From: Pseudoalteromonas sp. R3
GTDB taxonomy: Bacteria; Pseudomonadota; Gammaproteobacteria; Enterobacterales; Alteromonadaceae
Direction: 5' to 3'
DNA length: 64,000 nucleotides
Assembly: GCF_004014715.1 (NCBI RefSeq)
Contig: NZ_CP034835.1
Coordinates: forward strand, 186,001 to 250,000
Part shown: piece after piece, positions 40,648 to 50,556 of the stretch
How positions within the stretch are numbered: position 1 is the first letter of the stretch
Layout of the letters: every line of letters starts with the position of its first letter
Notes under the pieces: generated by a model
What the model was told of the DNA's origin: nothing
Database searches by the model: none
Seen by the model: only the letters and a program-made list of their open reading frames with translations
Made by a program: the position numbers and the translations under genes

Positions 40648-41889
40648 ATGTCAGACTTTCGTGAACAAGCGTTACATTATCATGCCCACCCCGTTCCAGG
40701 AAAAATCAGCGTTGAGTTGACCAAGCCTGCGGAAACCGTCAAGGATCTGGCCCTGGCATACAGTCCAGGTGTTGCAGAACCAGTCCGTGAAATCGCCGCC
40801 GACCCCAGCAATGCTTATCGTTACACAGGTAAAGGTAACATGGTTGCCGTTATCAGTAATGGTACTGCTATCCTGGGTCTGGGTAATCTTGGCCCTCTGG
40901 CCTCTAAGCCTGTGATGGAAGGTAAAGCGTTACTGTTTAAACGCTTTGCAGGCCTGGATTCGATTGACATCGAAGTTAAGCACCGGACCACAGAAGACTT
41001 TATCAATACGGTGGCCAATATCGCCGACACCTTCGGTGGCATCAATCTGGAAGATATCAAAGCACCTGAGTGTTTTGAGATTGAGCGTGCGTTAATTGAG
41101 CGCTGTGATGTGCCGGTATTCCATGATGATCAACATGGCACTGCAATTGTGACTGCTGCGGGTATGTTGAACGCACTTGAGATCCAGGGCAAGAACATTC
41201 ATGACGCCATTATCGTTTGTCTGGGAGCTGGCGCTGCTGCCATCGCCTGTATGGAGCTATTAATCAAGTGCGGCGCACAGCGTGAACACATTTATATGCT
41301 TGACCGTAAAGGGGTCATCCACACACGTCGTGATGATCTGAATGAGTACAAAAAGCTGTTCGCCAATAATACCGACAAGCGTACCTTGCAGGATGTGATT
41401 GAAGACGCTGACGTCTTCGTGGGCGTGTCTGGTCCGGACCTGCTGTCTCCGGAAGACCTGAAACTGATGGCGGACAAGCCAGTGGTATTCGCTTGTTCTA
41501 ACCCAGATCCTGAGATCAGCCCGGAAGTGGCGCATGGCGCACGTGATGATTTGATCATGGCAACGGGCCGTTCAGACTATCCAAACCAGGTGAATAATGT
41601 ACTGTGTTTCCCGTTTATCTTCCGTGGTGCACTGGATGTGCGTGCAACGGCCATTAACGATGAAATGAAGATTGCGGCAGTTGAAGCGATCCGCAGCATC
41701 GCCAAAGAACCTGTACCTGCTGAAGTACTTAAAGCAGCGGATGTGGACAGCCTGGAGTTTGGTGAACATTACATCATTCCTAAGCCGATGGACCCGCGTT
41801 TGTTGCCACGTATTGCCAGAGCGGTTGCTGAGGCGGCGGTTGAGTCCGGTGTGGCGCAAATAGAAATGCCGGAAAATTATATGGCATAA
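40648..41889 (+). CDS. malic enzyme, short form (malate to pyruvate)
   Basis: Oxidative decarboxylation of malate to pyruvate and CO2 with NAD(P). 413 aa, so it is the short form without the phosphotransacetylase-like C-terminal domain of E. coli MaeB. Conserved segments: AYSPGVAEP, metal-binding ECFEIERAL and VFHDDQHGTA, nucleotide loop GAGAAAIACMELL, and ACSNPDPEI. Cofactor preference cannot be read reliably. AGGA precedes the ATG at a rather long 12 nt. A bidirectional terminator follows. Confidence 0.93.
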   Translation: MSDFREQALHYHAHPVPGKISVELTKPAETVKDLALAYSPGVAEPVREIAADPSNAYRYTGKGNMVAVISNGTAILGLGNLGPLASKPVMEGKALLFKRFAGLDSIDIEVKHRTTEDFINTVANIADTFGGINLEDIKAPECFEIERALIERCDVPVFHDDQHGTAIVTAAGMLNALEIQGKNIHDAIIVCLGAGAAAIACMELLIKCGAQREHIYMLDRKGVIHTRRDDLNEYKKLFANNTDKRTLQDVIEDADVFVGVSGPDLLSPEDLKLMADKPVVFACSNPDPEISPEVAHGARDDLIMATGRSDYPNQVNNVLCFPFIFRGALDVRATAINDEMKIAAVEAIRSIAKEPVPAEVLKAADVDSLEFGEHYIIPKPMDPRLLPRIARAVAEAAVESGVAQIEMPENYMA

Positions 41890-41902
41890 GCCTATCAGAG
41901 CA

Positions 41903-41933
41903 AAAAAAAGCCTCACACTGTGAGGCTTTTTTT
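41903..41933. terminator. bidirectional terminator between malic enzyme and metJ
   Basis: Stem AAAAGCCTCACA/TGTGAGGCTTTT flanked by A and T runs on the two sides. It serves the malic enzyme gene on + and metJ on -. Confidence 0.9.
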
Positions 41934-41959
41934 GTTGTTATTTACTGGCGTCGACAAGA

Positions 41960-42280
41960 TTACTCTTCGTTAATCTCTGGGATCTCCAACCCCATTTCAG
42001 TCATGATCTGACGCACTTCTGCCGGGATCTTCTCCGGATTATCTTTGCGCAGGTCCTCATCACCAGGTAGCGGCTGGCCGGTAAAGGCATGCAGAAATGC
42101 CTCACACAGTAACTCACTGTTAGTCGCGTGGCGCAGGTTGTTAACCTGGCGGCGGGTGCGCTCATCGGTCAGCACTTTGAGTACGTTGAGCGGGATAGAA
42201 ACAGTAATCTTTTTTACCTGTTCTGATTTCTTACCGTGTTCTGCATAAGGGTGAATATATTCACCGTTCCATTTAGCCAT
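41960..42280 (-). CDS. metJ: methionine repressor MetJ
   Basis: MetJ is a ribbon-helix-helix repressor that binds tandem Met boxes with S-adenosylmethionine as co-repressor. 106 aa (E. coli 105). The DNA-contacting strand KKITVSIPL, the following helices ([20 protein letters not shown]) and the [10 protein letters not shown] tail are all present. It is divergent from metB with Met boxes in between. Confidence 0.97.
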   Translation of the reverse strand: MAKWNGEYIHPYAEHGKKSEQVKKITVSIPLNVLKVLTDERTRRQVNNLRHATNSELLCEAFLHAFTGQPLPGDEDLRKDNPEKIPAEVRQIMTEMGLEIPEINEE

Positions 42281-42514
42281 AGTGGTGTACTTGCCTCAGT
42301 GTTGTAGATGCAATGCGAATAAGACTGTGTACTGTGTATGGATCCAACCGTGACACGCAGGCTCTCTGTTGGCAATGTTGCACGTCATTTGCCATAGTTT
42401 AAGCTCAAATACTCAGTCTTATTAGCATAGAGTTCGCGTTGAGTGGCGAAATTTTATCGGTTTAAAAAAGATAGTCAAATACTAGTTATTTAGCCATTTA
42501 GCGGTATAAATGTT

Positions 42515-42562
42515 TTGACTTCTAACTTTTGTTCATCTAACCTTTTAGACGTCTAAACATCT
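42515..42562. promoter_or_regulatory. Met box array (MetJ operator)
   Basis: Six consecutive 8-bp units read TTGACTTC, TAACTTTT, GTTCATCT, AACCTTTT, AGACGTCT, AAACATCT. The fifth is a perfect Met box (42547-42554), the sixth and third are good partial matches and the others weak. The array ends 18 bp before the metB ATG, in the metJ-metB gap, as in E. coli. Confidence 0.8.
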
Positions 42563-42580
42563 AACTTAGCCAGGTGACCT

Positions 42581-43804
42581 ATGAGCCAAAGCAACAAGTC
42601 AACCATAGCGGTACGTACAGGCATTGATGCTGATAAGCATCATGGTGCGGTGGTGCCCCCGCTTTATTTGTCGACCACCTATTCATTTGCGGACTTCGAT
42701 AAGAAACGTGACTATGATTATGGCCGTAGCGGCAACCCAAATCGCGACATTCTCGCGCAAACACTGGCAGAGCTAGAGGGTGGAGCAAAGGGCATCATTA
42801 CGGCTACCGGCATGGCTGCGGTACATCTGGTGACTCAGCTACTTAATGCTGACGACACCTTAGTGATCCCACACGACTGTTACGGTGGCAGCTATCGCTT
42901 ATTTACCTCGCTGGAAAAGCGCGGTTTGCTGAAGGTCAAAGTCCTGGATCTGACACGCAGCGAGAGCTTGCAGGAGATCCTGGCGATTAAACCTAAGCTG
43001 GTCTGGATAGAAACGCCGAGCAACCCGATTTTGAGATTAACCGATATTAAAGCGGTCACCGACGTTGCTGCACAGTGCGGTGCTCTGGTTGCGGCCGACA
43101 ACACCTTTCTGTCGCCGGCGCTACAAAATCCCATCGCATTTGGCGTCGACATCGTGGTGCACTCCACGACAAAATATATCAATGGTCACTCGGATGTCGT
43201 CGGCGGTGCAGTGATTGCCAAAACCGAGGAGCTCGGTGATGAGCTAGCCTGGTGGGCGAACAATATCGGTATCACAGGCGCACCGTTCGACAGTTACCTG
43301 ACATTACGTGGTTTGCGTACGCTCAATGTTCGCCTGAAACAGCATCAGGAAAACGCGCTGGCGATTGCGCGTTATCTAGAGCAATCTGAGTTTGTCAGTC
43401 AGGTGTATTACCCCGGACTGGAAAGCCATCCTCAGCATGCGCTGGCTAAACAACAGCAACAAGGCTTCGGAGGGATGGTGAGCTTTGACATTAAAGGGGA
43501 GTTGGCAGATGCAGCTAAGTTCCTGACGAGTGTAAAGCAATTCTCGCTGGCTGAGTCGCTGGGCGGGGTCGAGAGCTTGATCTGTCACCCGGCAACCATG
43601 ACGCATGCAGGCATGGATCCGGCAGCACGTCTTGAAGCGGGTGTCGGCGATACGCTGATCCGTATTTCGGTGGGCATTGAAGAAATCGACGATTTATTAG
43701 CAGACCTAGAACAGGCTTTCGCAGCGGTGAAAACTACGCAAGGCGGTTCCAGTGATAATGCGAAAGCATTCAAGCTCTCGCCAGCACATACGGCATTGTG
43801 GTAG
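42581..43804 (+). CDS. metB: cystathionine gamma-synthase
   Basis: MetB joins an O-acylhomoserine and cysteine to cystathionine, a PLP enzyme of methionine synthesis. 407 aa. Family marks: YGRSGNPNRDILAQTLAELE, the PLP-phosphate region TATGMAAVH, and the PLP lysine in HSTTKYINGHSD. It is the first gene of the metB-metL unit behind the Met boxes; metL starts 6 bp after its stop. Confidence 0.95.
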   Translation: MSQSNKSTIAVRTGIDADKHHGAVVPPLYLSTTYSFADFDKKRDYDYGRSGNPNRDILAQTLAELEGGAKGIITATGMAAVHLVTQLLNADDTLVIPHDCYGGSYRLFTSLEKRGLLKVKVLDLTRSESLQEILAIKPKLVWIETPSNPILRLTDIKAVTDVAAQCGALVAADNTFLSPALQNPIAFGVDIVVHSTTKYINGHSDVVGGAVIAKTEELGDELAWWANNIGITGAPFDSYLTLRGLRTLNVRLKQHQENALAIARYLEQSEFVSQVYYPGLESHPQHALAKQQQQGFGGMVSFDIKGELADAAKFLTSVKQFSLAESLGGVESLICHPATMTHAGMDPAARLEAGVGDTLIRISVGIEEIDDLLADLEQAFAAVKTTQGGSSDNAKAFKLSPAHTALW

Positions 43805-43809
43805 AAGAA

Positions 43810-46158
43810 ATGACAAAAGCAGTACATAAATTCGGTGGTTCAAGTCTGAGTTCAGCGGCACGCTATCAAGCGGTTGCCAACATCATCATTGGTCACTGCC
43901 AAACTGGCGACTGTATCGTGGTATCGGCGGCTGGCAAAACGACCAATACTCTGGTTGCGCTGTGGCAGAGCTATCAGCAGCAGGATGAGCGTGCTTTCAG
44001 CGATATATTGCTGCAGGTTGAAAATCATCAGGTGCAGCTGATCAGTGAATTGTTCTCTGCTACCCGGCAGGACCAGCTGGCATCTGAGTTGCGCGATGAG
44101 CTAAGCAGCATTGGCCGCCTGGCACAGTCCCGCCAGTTGCAGGAGGCGCCTCTGCTTGCATTCGGCGAGATCTGGTCTGCACGTTTACTCGCAGCCCTGT
44201 TGAATACTCTTAATATTGCTGCACAAGATGTGGATGCACGGTCGCTGTTTACTCAGCACCAGGGTCAGCTGATGCATAGCCAGAATCGCCTGGCCTGCCA
44301 TCAGACACTCAATCAGGACAAAATTTATGTTGTGACAGGGTTTATTGCAGCCGACAGCATGGGCAATACTGTCACGCTCGGGCGCAATGGCAGCGACTAC
44401 AGTGCGACATTGTTAGCCAGCTATCTGGATGCGGCGTCTGTGTCTATCTGGACAGACACGCCAGGTGTATTCAGCACTGACCCGAGAAAAGTGGGTAATG
44501 CTATAAAATACAGTAAGGTATGTCGTGCGCAGGCGAATTTATTGGCCCGTCTTGGTAACCCGGTTTTACACGCAAAAACCTTGTCACCACTTAAAGAAAC
44601 GACCATTAAGCTACAGGTACGCAGTAGCTTTGACCCAGATGTGCAGGGCACCGAAGTGGTTAAGCAAGGTTACAGCAAGGAAAAACGCTTTGTTACCACC
44701 TTTGGTGACCTGGATTTATTGCGCGTTGATACCTTGGCTTCCGGTGAAGTGGGGGCGCTGAGCCAGCTTATTCAGCATGGTATTCATCACTTTAATCAGA
44801 ACGGCGAAGATTATCTGTTGGTGCCCAGCGAATTCACGCATCAGGTGGTATTGCGCCTGAGTGGCCGGGTAACCATAGTTGAGTCTCATTTACGCGGGTT
44901 TGCCGTAGTAGCGCCGTGTCCGGATATTGCGCCATTAGTGCGTCAGGCACAGGCTGTGCTGGATGAGCAGGCGGTTGTGGTGCGCTTTACTCATAGTGCC
45001 GCTGACTACGCCTTATTCCTTACAGATCAGGCTATTGACAGCGATGTATTAGCTATCTTGCACGACAAACTGGTTAACAAAGGCCGTGAACTGGCAGTGA
45101 TCATTGCCGGACTGGGTAATGTGGGCGAAGTGTTCCTCAGTCAGTGTCAGCAACAAATTGCGCGTTTGCAGAGCCAATTTGACCTCAAAGTGGTCGCGCT
45201 ACTGCGTTCGCAGAAAATGGTTTTTTGCCCGAGCGGTCTGACCTTGTCTCAGTGGCAGCAGCAGTGGCAAAGTGAAGCGCAGGATTATTCGCATGAAGAG
45301 TTGCTGGATCGCATCAGTGAGCTTGATTACGAACACAAAGTGGTGATTGATATCACTGCCAGCGAAGCATTTAGCCAGCTTTATCCTGATTTTGCAGCAC
45401 ACGACTGTCATTTGATCAGCGCCAATAAATATGCTGGTACAGCTCCACATGACTGGTATCAGGCATTACGCACTCAGCTACAAGAGCGCAATTTGTTGTG
45501 GCGCTATAACACCAGTGTAGGCGCTGGGTTGCCGGTGAATTTTGCACTGGCCGATCTGCAAAACAGCGGCGACAAAGTGATACGAATTGAAGGGGTATTT
45601 TCGGGCACCTTATCCTGGTTGTGCAGCAGCTATGACGGTTCGCGTCCTTTTTCTGAGCTGGTATTGGCTGCGCAAGAAATGGGTTACACCGAACCCGATC
45701 CCAGAGAAGACTTATCCGGTCGGGATATGCAGCGTAAACTGTTGATACTGGCTCGTGAACTGGGTCTGCAACTGGAGTTGGATGATATTGTATTAGAGGC
45801 CCTGATGCCTGAAGCGCTGGCACAAGGCAGCTGGGAAGCCTTTCTGGCACGCAAAGCGGAGTTAGATGCGTTCTATCAGCAGCGTAATGATGCGGCACTG
45901 GCCAGTGGCAAGGTGCTACGCTATACGGGGGCATTAGAAATCGATGTTTCTGGTGCGGTTCACGCCAAAGTGGGCATTGCAGAGGTGGCTCAGGGCAGCG
46001 CAATTGCGAACCTGACTCCGGGAGATAATATTTTCGTTATCACAACTCAGTGGTATGAACAAAATCCGTTAGTGATCCAAGGGCCTGGTGCAGGTAAAGA
46101 GGTCACCGCGGCGGGGATCCATTCAGACTTGTACTGGTTAACGCAGCAACTGAGATAA
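43810..46158 (+). CDS. metL: bifunctional aspartokinase II / homoserine dehydrogenase II
   Basis: MetL catalyses the first and third steps from aspartate to homoserine. The N-terminal kinase starts with HKFGGSSLSSAARY and has TLGRNGSDYSA and WTDTPGVFSTDPR; an ACT-like region follows. The homoserine dehydrogenase half begins at GLGNVGEVF (near residue 433) with NKYAGTAP, GAGLPV and FSGTLSWL. 782 aa from the ATG at 43810; a GTG at 43798 inside metB is in frame but less likely. It is shorter than E. coli MetL (810 aa) mostly at the N-terminus. Confidence 0.95.
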   Translation: MTKAVHKFGGSSLSSAARYQAVANIIIGHCQTGDCIVVSAAGKTTNTLVALWQSYQQQDERAFSDILLQVENHQVQLISELFSATRQDQLASELRDELSSIGRLAQSRQLQEAPLLAFGEIWSARLLAALLNTLNIAAQDVDARSLFTQHQGQLMHSQNRLACHQTLNQDKIYVVTGFIAADSMGNTVTLGRNGSDYSATLLASYLDAASVSIWTDTPGVFSTDPRKVGNAIKYSKVCRAQANLLARLGNPVLHAKTLSPLKETTIKLQVRSSFDPDVQGTEVVKQGYSKEKRFVTTFGDLDLLRVDTLASGEVGALSQLIQHGIHHFNQNGEDYLLVPSEFTHQVVLRLSGRVTIVESHLRGFAVVAPCPDIAPLVRQAQAVLDEQAVVVRFTHSAADYALFLTDQAIDSDVLAILHDKLVNKGRELAVIIAGLGNVGEVFLSQCQQQIARLQSQFDLKVVALLRSQKMVFCPSGLTLSQWQQQWQSEAQDYSHEELLDRISELDYEHKVVIDITASEAFSQLYPDFAAHDCHLISANKYAGTAPHDWYQALRTQLQERNLLWRYNTSVGAGLPVNFALADLQNSGDKVIRIEGVFSGTLSWLCSSYDGSRPFSELVLAAQEMGYTEPDPREDLSGRDMQRKLLILARELGLQLELDDIVLEALMPEALAQGSWEAFLARKAELDAFYQQRNDAALASGKVLRYTGALEIDVSGAVHAKVGIAEVAQGSAIANLTPGDNIFVITTQWYEQNPLVIQGPGAGKEVTAAGIHSDLYWLTQQLR

Positions 46159-46177
46159 TAGTGCTTTTTATGAAATA

Positions 46178-46205
46178 GAAAAGGCCGGTCACTGACCGGC
46201 CTTTT
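46178..46205. terminator. bidirectional terminator between metL and mrcA
   Basis: Stem AAAAGGCCGGTC/GACCGGCCTTTT with a 3-nt loop, serving both convergent genes. Confidence 0.92.
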
Positions 46206-46218
46206 AACGTCTTGATTA

Positions 46219-48666
46219 TCAGAACAGCTCTTCGGTATCCGGCAGTTGCTCCTCAAACGGAGTACTTGAGCCAGTATCCAGTACGTACTTGCTGGGTGCT
46301 GTACCCCGTTCAAAATATTCAAAGCGACTGGTGTGATCGTTGCGTTCACTCAGTAATCCGGTTTTCAGGTCGATACGCACCGACACCAGACCCGGAGGCG
46401 GATCAATTGGCGCCAGAGGCTCGTTTTCCAAGGCCGCGCGCATAAATTGCACCCAGCCTGGTAACGCAGAGGTGGCACCGGCTTCGGCACCGACTACCTG
46501 TTGCTTACCAAGATTGGCATTGTAGGCAGCGCGACCCAACGACTTACCCGGGTCGTCAAAGCCAACCCATACTGTGGTTAATACGTTGCGGTTAAAGCCC
46601 GTAAACCAGGTATCGACCGAATTGTTAGTGGTGCCGGTTTTCCCTGCCAGATCCTTACGTTTAAGTGCCTGGGCACGCCAGCCTGTGCCACTCCAGCCGG
46701 TTTTGTGTTTCCAGCTGCCACCTCCCCAGACTACGCTCTTCATTGCATCTGCGATTAAAAACGCATTCTGCTCGGAGATGATACGCGGTGCACAGGTATA
46801 TTGATCTACTTCCCACTCATCCTCAGTACACACTTTAAGTGGCTGTGCAGCACCTAACACATTGCCATAGCTGTCGGTGAGCTTTTCGATAAAATAGGTT
46901 TCGACCAAATGGCCGCCATTCGCAAAGGCGCTCATGCCCCGTGCCATTTCAAGTGGCGTCAGAGAGGCGCTTCCCAGAGCCAATGACTCACTGCGTACTA
47001 TGTCTTCATTATCAAAGCCAAACTTAAGAATATGGTCGGCCGCTTCGTTGAGCCCCATGCCTCTCAACAGGCGCACAGACACGACGTTTTTCGACTGAGC
47101 GAGTGCGCGGCGGATACGGATTGGACCGCTGTAAACGTCGGGGCTGTTCTTGGGACGCCAGGCCACGCCCATACTTTTATCCCAGTGATTAATAGGTGCG
47201 TCATTGATGATGGTCGATAGGGTGTAACCGGCTTCCAGTGCACCTGAATAAATGAAAGGCTTAATGTTAGAGCCAACCTGGCGTTTGGCCTGAACGGCGC
47301 GGTTATACTGACTTTGCTGAAAACTGTAGCCACCCACTAAGGCTTTGATACGGCCACTTTGTGGGTCGAGAGAAACCAGTGCACTAGCCGGTTGTGGCAG
47401 CTGGCTTAGCAGCCAGTCCTGAGCTGTTTCACGCACCCAGATTTGCATGCCAGGCGCCAGAATATCGCTTGCTAGCTTGGGTGGCAAACCCTGACGGCGT
47501 TCCGTGATATACGCGCGTGCCCATTTTAATCCAGACCAAGGCACAATGATCTCAGCGCCATTCTTTAACATGACAGTTGCACTTTGCTCGTCAACTGCCG
47601 TCACAACCCCGGCACGCAGAGGGTCTATTTCTGTGACTGTCTCGAGCTTTTCCAGGATCTGAGAGGGTGACCAGGGTAATTCTTCTGCCTGCCAGTATTG
47701 TGCCTCAGGTCCGCGGAAGCCGTGTCTCATATCATAGGCGTGCAGGTTGTCGATTAGTGCTTGTTGTGCAGCAGCCTGAATATCTGATTCGACCGTGGTG
47801 TAGACCTTAAAGCCTGAGTTATAGGCCTGATCTTCACCATAGGTCTTCACCATGTACGCGCGCACCATTTCTGATATGTAAGGCGCGTAGAGCTCTATTT
47901 CTGCACCATGGCGCTTGGCGGTAATGGGTGCCTGAGTGGCTTCGTTGTATTGAGCCTGAGAGATATACCCCTCGGTGAGCATTCTGCCCAGTACCACATT
48001 ACGGCGTAATTTTGCCCGTTGCGGATTACGGATAGGGTTAAGTGCTGAAGGGGCTTTGGGTAAACCAGCCAGCATCGCCATTTGTGGCAATGTGAGTTCA
48101 TGAAGTTCTTTGCCGTAGTAAACCTGCGCCGCGGCGCCAATGCCAAAAGCACGGTGGCCCAGTTCTATTTTGTTCAGGTAAAGCTCCAGAATTTCATCTT
48201 TATTCAGTAGCCGCTCGATATGCAGGGCAATGAAGATTTCTTTTACTTTGCGGATATAGGCTTTTTCCCGGGTCAGGAAGAAATTTCGTGCCAACTGCAT
48301 GGTGATGGTACTGGCACCTTGTTTTTTCTCACCTGTGCTGACCAATACGATAAAGGAGCGGACTATACCTATCGGGTCGATTCCAAAGTGATCATAAAAG
48401 CGGTTATCTTCTGTTGCCAAAAAGGCTTTGAGCAAAGGTTCGGGAATATCGTCGATTTTAACCGGAATACGGCGTTTTTCGCCAAACTGGTTGATCAGCT
48501 TGCCGTCGCGGGTAAAGACCTGCATAGGGGTTTGCAGCTGTACATCTTTTAAAACCTTAACACTGGGAATGTCGGATTTAACATAGTAATAAAGGCCGAA
48601 CAGGGTTAGCAGGCCCAGTGTCGTGCAAAGCAGTATAAGTTGTAGTAATCTTTTTAATAAATTCAC
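46219..48666 (-). CDS. mrcA: penicillin-binding protein 1A
   Basis: A class A PBP that polymerises and cross-links peptidoglycan in the periplasm. 815 aa: TM anchor about 8-28, GT51 glycosyltransferase with catalytic ATEDNRFYDHFGID and GASTITMQLARNFFL, an OB-like insert, and the transpeptidase with SNIK (SxxK), SKN (SxN) and KTGTTN (KTG). The DDPG and WxGT-type regions are also present. It is divergent from pilM, the usual arrangement in gammaproteobacteria. Confidence 0.96.
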   Translation of the reverse strand: MNLLKRLLQLILLCTTLGLLTLFGLYYYVKSDIPSVKVLKDVQLQTPMQVFTRDGKLINQFGEKRRIPVKIDDIPEPLLKAFLATEDNRFYDHFGIDPIGIVRSFIVLVSTGEKKQGASTITMQLARNFFLTREKAYIRKVKEIFIALHIERLLNKDEILELYLNKIELGHRAFGIGAAAQVYYGKELHELTLPQMAMLAGLPKAPSALNPIRNPQRAKLRRNVVLGRMLTEGYISQAQYNEATQAPITAKRHGAEIELYAPYISEMVRAYMVKTYGEDQAYNSGFKVYTTVESDIQAAAQQALIDNLHAYDMRHGFRGPEAQYWQAEELPWSPSQILEKLETVTEIDPLRAGVVTAVDEQSATVMLKNGAEIIVPWSGLKWARAYITERRQGLPPKLASDILAPGMQIWVRETAQDWLLSQLPQPASALVSLDPQSGRIKALVGGYSFQQSQYNRAVQAKRQVGSNIKPFIYSGALEAGYTLSTIINDAPINHWDKSMGVAWRPKNSPDVYSGPIRIRRALAQSKNVVSVRLLRGMGLNEAADHILKFGFDNEDIVRSESLALGSASLTPLEMARGMSAFANGGHLVETYFIEKLTDSYGNVLGAAQPLKVCTEDEWEVDQYTCAPRIISEQNAFLIADAMKSVVWGGGSWKHKTGWSGTGWRAQALKRKDLAGKTGTTNNSVDTWFTGFNRNVLTTVWVGFDDPGKSLGRAAYNANLGKQQVVGAEAGATSALPGWVQFMRAALENEPLAPIDPPPGLVSVRIDLKTGLLSERNDHTSRFEYFERGTAPSKYVLDTGSSTPFEEQLPDTEELF

Positions 48667-48784
48667 GAATTTATCCCTAGCGAGACTCCCAATTACAATC
48701 GGACGCTGTTAGTATATCCTGATTAAAAAACGATTAATAATTTTTGCGTAAATTACTTTGTGCCTTATTAAGGTGCAAGGAGTG

Positions 48785-48800
48785 TGGCCGAAAGTTGGCA
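48785..48800 (+). promoter_or_regulatory. weak sigma54-like -24/-12 element upstream of pilM
   Basis: TGGCCGAAAGTTGGCA has the invariant GG and GC exactly 10 bp apart but misses several other consensus positions. It is 90 bp before pilM. Speculative. Confidence 0.25.
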
Positions 48801-48889
48801 AGTAGTATAACGCTTTTCGCCAAACCGTACCTAAATGACTAAACTCTTAATTAAGACAGTACTGTATTCTGGATACTTGGGCTAATCGC

Positions 48890-49969
48890 ATGTTGCGTCA
48901 ATTCTTAAAAAAACAAGCACCTATGATGGTCGGGGTAGACATAGGGTCACACTGTGTAAAAGCCGTTTTGTTGGCTGAATCGAGTGCCGGATATCGGGTA
49001 GAAGCCGTAGCCATTGAACCTTTACCCAAAGGCGCGATGAAAGAGCGTGCGATTCAGGATATCGAAGCGGTGGGTAAGGTCATCAGTAAAATTCGTAAGC
49101 GTCTTCCTAAAACCACGCACTTCGCTGCCGTTGCCGTATCCGGACAAACGGTCATCACCAAAATGATTTTTATGGATGTGTCGTTAAGCGACGCTGAATT
49201 GGAATCGCAAATAGCCATTGAGGCCGACAGCTTGATCCCTTACCCACTTGATGAAGTGAGCCTGGACTTTGAAAAGTTAACGGTTAATGAAGCTGACCCG
49301 TCTAAAGTGAATGTGCTGCTGTCTGCGGCAAGAACCGAGAGTGTTCAGGCGCGAGTCAGCGCACTAGAAGAGGCCGGTTTAAAAGCCAAAGTGGTGGATG
49401 TAGAAAGCTACGCTCTGGCGCGTTCAGCAGACGTTTTATATGGCCAGTTACCCTCGGATGCTTATGATAAAGTCGTGGGTATCATAGACATAGGTGCTGT
49501 AGTGACTTTGGTCAGCGTTGTGCAGTCAGGCAAAACTTTATACACCCGGGATCAGGTATTCGGAGGGGAGCAATACACAAATAGTATTGTGGCTTACTAT
49601 AACAAGAGTTTTGATCAGGCTGAGCTGGCTAAAACCACCGGAGATCTGCCGCCAAATTATACTTTCGAGGTGTTGGCGCCGTTCCAAACCTCGTTGCTTC
49701 AGCAAGTACGCCGTGCATTGCAAATGTTTATGACAACCAGCGGTCAGGAGCAGGTTGATTATATTGTACTGACAGGTGGTACTGCTCAGGTTGAAGGGCT
49801 TGATCGTTTACTCGTTGATGAATTGGGCGTTCACGCGATTGTTGCTGATCCGTTTGCGAATATGGAAATTGCACCGAAAGTAGACAGAGGTGTGCTGAGC
49901 AACCATAGAGCACAATTTGCCATTGCGACTGGTCTGGCATTGAGGAGCTTTTCATCATGCCACATATAA
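48890..49969 (+). CDS. pilM: type IV pilus assembly protein PilM
   Basis: PilM is an actin-like cytoplasmic ATPase-fold protein that binds the PilN N-terminus and couples the inner-membrane platform to the motor. 359 aa: phosphate-1 loop GVDIGSHCVKAV, later GIIDIGAVVT, and LTGGTAQVEGL near the C-terminus. It is the first gene of pilMNOPQ; its 3' end overlaps pilN by 13 bp. Confidence 0.96.
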   Translation: MLRQFLKKQAPMMVGVDIGSHCVKAVLLAESSAGYRVEAVAIEPLPKGAMKERAIQDIEAVGKVISKIRKRLPKTTHFAAVAVSGQTVITKMIFMDVSLSDAELESQIAIEADSLIPYPLDEVSLDFEKLTVNEADPSKVNVLLSAARTESVQARVSALEEAGLKAKVVDVESYALARSADVLYGQLPSDAYDKVVGIIDIGAVVTLVSVVQSGKTLYTRDQVFGGEQYTNSIVAYYNKSFDQAELAKTTGDLPPNYTFEVLAPFQTSLLQQVRRALQMFMTTSGQEQVDYIVLTGGTAQVEGLDRLLVDELGVHAIVADPFANMEIAPKVDRGVLSNHRAQFAIATGLALRSFSSCHI

Positions 49970-50553
49970 ATTTACTGCCCTGGCGCGAACAGCAGCGGCA
50001 AGCTTCTCAACAAAAATTCCTGACTATTTTAGGTGTGATTGTTGCTGCCAGTCTGGCGCTGATGTATGGGATTGGCGCGTTTTACGATACGCTCAGAGAA
50101 GGGCAGGAAATCAAGAACCGCTACCTTTCCAGCGAGATAAGAAAGCTGGATAAGCGAATTGGCGAGATCAAGGGACTCAATCAGCAAAAAGAAAACCTGC
50201 AACGTCGTATCCGCTTAATTGAAGAGCTACAAAGTAACCGTAACCTGGGCACTCAGCTGATTGATGAAGTTGCGCGTGTGGTACCCGCGGGGGTTTATCT
50301 GACCAGTCTGGAGCGCCAGCAAAATATGATCAAAGTGATTGGGCGCAGCGAATCGAATAACCGCTTGTCGCAAATGCTGCGGGCGGTTGAGTCATCCTAT
50401 TTGTTACGAGACCCCTTATTACAGGGCATTGTTGCTGGTGAACGTGAGGAACGTTTGCTGAGTAACTTTACAATGCATTTTTACGTTAAAACGTTCGCAC
50501 AAATGGAAAAAGAGCGTGCCGAATTAGCCCAGACTAAGCAGACGGGGAACTAG
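49957..50553 (+). CDS. pilN: type IV pilus assembly protein PilN
   Basis: An inner-membrane alignment-complex protein. 198 aa with the PilM-docking peptide INLLPWRE at residues 4-11, one TM (about 22-42), a coiled coil (about 50-90) and a periplasmic ferredoxin-like domain. It overlaps pilM and is followed by pilO after 3 bp. Confidence 0.96.
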   Translation: MPHINLLPWREQQRQASQQKFLTILGVIVAASLALMYGIGAFYDTLREGQEIKNRYLSSEIRKLDKRIGEIKGLNQQKENLQRRIRLIEELQSNRNLGTQLIDEVARVVPAGVYLTSLERQQNMIKVIGRSESNNRLSQMLRAVESSYLLRDPLLQGIVAGEREERLLSNFTMHFYVKTFAQMEKERAELAQTKQTGN

Positions 50554-50556
50554 GCC

